Below, in pieces: positions 23,405 to 26,079 of a stretch of DNA of 26,079 nt (positions are counted from its first letter, which is position 1; each line of letters opens with the position of its first letter). This DNA comes from G963666945 sp963666945. GTDB taxonomy: Bacteria > Bacteroidota > Bacteroidia > Bacteroidales > Marinifilaceae. The translations under genes and the position numbers were made by a program. The stretch covers positions 1 to 26,079 of the forward strand of contig CAXXRT010000036.1 of the NCBI GenBank assembly GCA_963666945.2, written 5' to 3'. Under the pieces are notes generated by a model. The model was not told the origin of the DNA. It did not search any database and worked only from the letters and a program-made list of their open reading frames with translations.

Positions 23405-23639
23405 TTATTACTGTTTTAGGTTCAATTAAATTAACTGCCAAAGGATTTTTACAAAAGAGTATGCCTCACTGAAATCTCATCTTCAATAATTAATCACAAA
23501 GCAAATTTAAGGCTTTATATTTATTATTTTATGATTTTTCACCATTATATTGATCAATTAATAAATATATCGGTCAATACTTCTTTACATTAATGTTTGC
23601 CTAAATGCTATACATTAATTAGTATCTATGGGTTTTTTA
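23405..23639. other. AT-rich non-coding stretch upstream of the ATPase gene
   Basis: I see no gene. It holds the candidate -7 box for the ATPase (23502-23509) and a 10-base palindrome ATTGATCAAT at 23549-23558, with a related GGTCAAT at 23572-23578 that could be part of an operator. The remainder is simple AT-rich sequence. Confidence 0.4.
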
Positions 23640-23840
23640 TTGTTGCTTGAGGGGCGTAAGGGGCTTCGCCTATTGACCGGATAAGAGGAATGTTTTGGGC
23701 CTGCTTTGTGCCTGCTTACTGTTAGCATGATAAGGGAAAGCAAGCCTAAAGGTTGCGCGGACCTAACGCAAACGTGCATGGTCGGCCGAGCCTGGGGCGA
23801 GGGGGGTACGATGTGGGGGCGATGCAGGCATAAAGGATGA
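23640..23840. other. GC-rich non-coding patch, possible structured RNA or old insertion scar
   Basis: About 200 bases are clearly richer in G+C than both flanks and have no credible ORF. Small hairpins are visible: GGC-TTC-GCC near 23660 and TTGCG...CGCAA near 23755-23773. TGCCTGC (about 23711) could pair with GCAGGCA (about 23824) to close a larger fold. The strand is G-rich toward its end (GGGGCGAGGGGGGTACG). I recognise no known RNA family. A structured RNA, a recombination site or a remnant of foreign DNA are all possible. Confidence 0.25.
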
Positions 23841-23879
23841 TCTTCAGTTTAAATATAATTAATTTGCAGACATAAAATT

Positions 23880-23957
23880 GCCGACAACTAAATCATAATT
23901 TATTTCCAGCGAAAAATTGCCGACGACTAAATCATAATTTATTTGCGGACGAAAAAC
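23880..23957 (+). repeat. Two 39-bp tandem repeats
   Basis: The unit GCCGACaACTAAATCATAAT, continuing to ...GAAAAATT, occurs at 23880 and again at 23919 with a 39-base step. A third partial start (GCGGAC) lies at 23945 and a weaker one (GCAGAC) at 23866. The second copy runs into the left arm of the following palindrome. Confidence 0.7.
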
Positions 23958-24088
23958 TCCTAAATAAATAGTTTTTTGTACTAAAACATGGAAACTCCTC
24001 CCTAAGGTCGTCAGACAGCCCATATTTTTAACGTACAGAAAAGCTATTTATTTTTCACGGAGTTTTTCTAAAAGCTGCATAAATTATG
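23933..24088 (+). repeat. Right array, diverged palindrome with core motif in plus orientation
   Basis: This is a 156 bp imperfect palindrome. CATAATTTAT pairs with ATAAATTATG, GAAAAACTCC with GGAGTTTTTC, AAATAAATAG with CTATTTATTT, GTAC with GTAC, and TAAAACATGG with CCATATTTTTA. The core is GAAACTCCTCCC...GGTCGTCAGACAG at 23991-24018. The arm sequences differ from the other units, but the layered layout and core are the same, and its orientation matches the left array rather than its neighbours to the right. Confidence 0.7.
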
Positions 24089-24098
24089 TTTTAGTTTA

Positions 24099-24116
24099 CA
24101 TGAAATATATTTCATG
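24099..24116. repeat. Perfect 18-bp palindrome CATGAAATATATTTCATG
   Basis: CATGAAATATATTTCATG reads the same on both strands. It lies between two direct copies of GGC/GCTGCATAAATTATG-like sequence (24074-24088 and 24132-24146), so it may be the scar or centre of another, smaller fold-back unit. Confidence 0.6.
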
Positions 24117-24153
24117 CAATTTTCCCAAAAGGCGGCATAAATTATGATTTAAA

Positions 24154-24500
24154 CCCCCTTAGTCAGGACTTGAAATGTGATGCCTTTAGAAAAATTCCGT
24201 TAAGAATTTTATCTTTTTCTATGATAAGAAACATGACTGTCTGACGACCGTTAGGCTTACGAAGAAAGACTATGAGGGAGGAGTTTCATGTTTCAATAGA
24301 AAAAGACAAAATTCAGGATTTTTTTGTCAGCGAACATTTTAAGCCTGACACCCCTCTTTTCTTGTAGGAAACCATTAAGGCTTTAGCGTTAAAAAGATTG
24401 TCAGCCGCCCTGGTAGAGTTTGTATTTCTTATTGCTGGCATATCAATCTTTAGCGTTAAGAAGCATTAATGAATTCCGTCAGGCAAGAAAAGCTGTCAAC
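24154..24500 (-). repeat. Right array, 351-bp direct repeat, copy 1
   Basis: The copy runs from the C5 run and TAGTCAGGACTTGAAATG to CAAGAAAAGCTGTCAAC. It contains two palindromes. The first (24160-24350) pairs GTCAGGACTTGAAATGT with ACATTTTAAGCCTGAC around a core CTGTCTGACGACC...GGGAGGAGTTTC (minus orientation, GAGTTTC at 24281-24287). The second (24357-24492) pairs TTAGCGTTAAAAAGATTG with CAATCTTTAGCGTTAA. Its arms match those of the left array, so it is the same element family, inverted. Confidence 0.85.
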
Positions 24501-24501
24501 A

Positions 24502-24849
24502 CCCCCCCCTTAGTCAGGACTTGAAATGTGATGCCTTTAGAAAAATTCCGTTAAGAATTTTATCTTTTTCTATGATAAGAAACATGACTGTCTGACGACC
24601 GTTAGGCTTACGAAGTAAGACTATGAGGGAGGAGTTTCATGTTTCAATAGAAAAAGATGAAATTCAGGATTTTTTTGTCAGCGAACATTTTAAGCCTGAC
24701 ACCCCTCTTTTCTTGTAGGAAATTATTAAGGCTTTAGCGTTTAAAAGATTGTCAGCTGCCCTGGTAGAGTTTGTATTTCTTATTGCCGGCATATCAATCT
24801 TTAGCGTTAAGAAGCATTAATGAATTCCGTCAGACAAGAAAAGCTGTCT
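24502..24849 (-). repeat. Right array, 351-bp direct repeat, copy 2
   Basis: Nearly identical to copy 1 with an exact step of 351 bases (TAGTCAGGAC at 24160 and 24511). Visible differences are a C8 run instead of C5, GAAGTAAGAC for GAAGAAAGAC, AAGATGAAATTC for AAGACAAAATTC, and a few arm changes. The core GAGTTTC is at 24632-24638. Confidence 0.88.
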
Positions 24850-24870
24850 GAGGCCTTTAGGCCGAGTTCC

Positions 24871-25196
24871 TTTTCTTGTAGGAAATTATTAAGGCTTTAG
24901 CGTTTAAAAGATTGTCAGCCGCCCTGGTAGAGTTTGTATTTCTTATTGCCGGCATATCAATCTTTAGCGTTAAGAAGCATTAATGATTTCCGTCAGGCAA
25001 GAAAAGCTGTCTGAGGCCTTTAGGCCGAGTTCCTTTTCTTGTAGGAAATTATTAAGGCTTTAGCGTTAAAAAGATTGTCAGCCGCCTCGGAAGAGTTTGT
25101 ATTTCTTATTGCTGGCATATCAATCTTTAGCGTTAAGAAGCATTAATGATTTCCGTCAGGCAAGAAAAGCTGTCTGAGGCCTTTAGGCCGAGTTCC
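24871..25196 (-). repeat. Right array, 163-bp tandem repeats (two full copies, continuing from 24708)
   Basis: TTTTCTTGTAGGAAA starts at 24708, 24871, 25034 and (as TTTTCTTGCAGG) 25197, each step exactly 163 bases. Each unit is the second palindrome of the 351-bp repeat followed by CTGTCTGAGGCC-TTTAGGCCGAGTTCC, the short GGCC-TTTA-GGCC form of the core. Copies differ at only a few positions (for example GCCCTGGTAGAG versus GCCTCGGAAGAG), pointing to recent amplification. Confidence 0.9.
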
Positions 25197-25264
25197 TTTT
25201 CTTGCAGGAAATTATTAATGATTTAGCGTTAAAAAGATTGTCAGCCGCAATAAGAAATACAAAC
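25197..25264 (-). repeat. Right array, terminal half unit with its loop inverted
   Basis: The left arm is present (to GATTGTCAGCCGC at 25248), but then AATAAGAAATACAAAC follows. This is the reverse complement of the loop sequence GTTTGTATTTCTTATT of the other copies. The array ends here, about 100 bases before the next gene. Confidence 0.75.
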
Positions 25265-25365
25265 GGAATGTTAATTTTTTGTTAATCCCCTCCCATGCGT
25301 TAAACTATTTTCAAGATATTATATCATATTGTGGAACGAAAAAGTAAAAGTAAAACGAAACGAAT

Positions 25366-26079
25366 ATGAATAGTTGGAAAATCAGATCTTTATGTCTTTA
25401 TATCTTTATAATGACAAGCTCTATTTCAATGGCCGAGACCCCGGCTTTTAAAGGTATAATAAAAGGCATGGTGGCAGACAAAAACGCCAAGGCCCCCATT
25501 GAGTATGCTACAGTGACTATACGCAGCTCGTCGGACAATTCCCTTGTCACGGGTGCAATAACAAACAACAAGGGTCTTTTCGTGATAAAGGACATAAAGG
25601 CGGGAAAGTACAATATATCTGTTTCATTTATAGGTTACGAGACCAGGGAGATCAGGAATATAGAGGTCAACAGTTCAAAAAAGATAACCAATATTGGCAA
25701 CATACTTCTCAGCCTCTCGCGCACTGTTCTTGGCGAGGTGAGCATTAAGGGAAACGCCTCGAATGTGGAATACAAGATTGACAAGAAAGTGGTCAGTGTT
25801 AGCGACAAGCTGACATCTTCGGGTATGTCGGCCGTCGAGGTGCTTGAGAACGTGCCATCGGTGAAGGTTGACATGGACGGGAACATAGCCCTGAGGGGAT
25901 CGACCAACTTCACGGTACTTATTGACGGGAGGCCCACCATACTGGATGCGGCCGATGTGCTGCAGCAGACACCTGCCAGCACCATACAAAACATAGAGAT
26001 AATAACCAATGCATCGGCCAAATACTCACCCGATGGCACTGGCGGAATAATAAACATCATCACCAAAAAGAACAAGAAC
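25366..26079 (+). CDS. TonB-dependent outer-membrane receptor, N-terminal part (3' end outside window)
   Basis: From the ATG at 25366 the frame is open to the edge (238 residues). A signal peptide covers about 1-23 (LCLYIFIMTSSISMA). A carboxypeptidase-D-like regulatory domain spans about 28-115 (GMVADKNAKAPIEYATVTIR, GYETREI). The plug domain starts near 135 (VLENVPSVKVDMDGNIALRG, then NFTVLIDGRPT and GTGGIINIITKK). This order is that of the Bacteroidota outer-membrane beta-barrel receptors (800 or more residues when complete) that import ligands using TonB energy; the ligand is unknown. No good promoter is visible in the roughly 100 bases after the repeat array. G+C content is higher than in the island to its left. 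Confidence 0.92.
   Translation, partial: MNSWKIRSLCLYIFIMTSSISMAETPAFKGIIKGMVADKNAKAPIEYATVTIRSSSDNSLVTGAITNNKGLFVIKDIKAGKYNISVSFIGYETREIRNIEVNSSKKITNIGNILLSLSRTVLGEVSIKGNASNVEYKIDKKVVSVSDKLTSSGMSAVEVLENVPSVKVDMDGNIALRGSTNFTVLIDGRPTILDAADVLQQTPASTIQNIEIITNASAKYSPDGTGGIINIITKKNKN

Noticed and set aside
20606..25264. CRISPR array
   Set aside because: The repeats are 163-351 bp palindromes with no short regular repeat-spacer pattern, and no cas gene is present.
20606..25264. Insertion sequence with its own transposase
   Set aside because: No frame between or inside the arrays resembles a transposase or integrase; the only genes are the ATPase and HNH protein.
21443..25264. Retron system
   Set aside because: ATPase-HNH pairs can belong to retrons, but no reverse transcriptase frame is visible on either strand of this island.
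25270..25315. Promoter for the TonB-dependent receptor (TTTG at 25278 and TATTTTC at 25306)
   Set aside because: The spacing is 24 bases and the -7 match is imperfect, so it does not meet the 19-21 base pattern.
25398..26075. Minus-strand open frames at the right edge
   Set aside because: The plus strand carries an unmistakable TonB-dependent receptor through the same bases.
1..26079. tRNA or rRNA genes
   Set aside because: I saw no tRNA-like clover-leaf with a T-loop GTTCGAATC-type motif and no rRNA signature; a dedicated scan would settle it.

Overview
The window looks like a chromosomal piece of a Bacteroidota genome. Four things point there: a UpxY-type NusG paralogue inside a polysaccharide operon, a very long SLBB/Wza-type export protein with a BACON-like N-terminal region, a TonB-dependent receptor with a carboxypeptidase-D-like N-terminal domain, and promoter-like sites matching TTTG-N19-21-TAnnTTTG. 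Nothing in the sequence fixes a genus.

Positions 1-20158 (all minus strand, so read right to left) form an exopolysaccharide/capsule/O-antigen type locus. First comes a CapD/PglF-like 4,6-dehydratase behind a leader of about 300 bases. A second promoter-like site and a hairpin follow. Then come the export and chain-length genes (Wza-like, Wzz-like), the UpxY-like antiterminator and another strong hairpin. After these are the sugar-nucleotide genes (tviB/tviC-like for UDP-GalNAcA; rfbA, rfbC, rfbD, rfbB for dTDP-L-rhamnose). The last block is the AT-rich, strain-specific part: two family-2 glycosyltransferases, a hexapeptide acyltransferase, Wzy, Wzx, a beta-propeller-like protein with a frameshift, a third family-2 glycosyltransferase and the start of a DegT-type aminotransferase that runs off the left edge. 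No initiating sugar-phosphate transferase and no Wzc-type kinase is present, so part of the pathway lies elsewhere. Genes are packed with overlaps or short gaps, consistent with one long transcript controlled at the antiterminator.

Positions 20159-25365 hold an accessory island. Its only genes are a two-gene ATPase + HNH nuclease operon (Septu-like or related anti-phage architecture). Each gene appears broken by a one-base frameshift. On both sides lie arrays of one family of large imperfect palindromes: about 340 bp units on the left, and 351 bp and 163 bp direct repeats on the right. The two arrays are mainly in opposite orientation. A GC-rich, non-coding patch near 23640-23840 sits between the operon and the right array.

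Position 25366 to the right edge is the start of a plus-strand TonB-dependent outer-membrane receptor.

The most noteworthy items are the inverted palindrome arrays framing the decayed defence-like operon, the placement of the antiterminator and hairpin inside the operon, and three separate single-base frameshifts. The frameshifts could be real decay or residual indel errors in the sequence.
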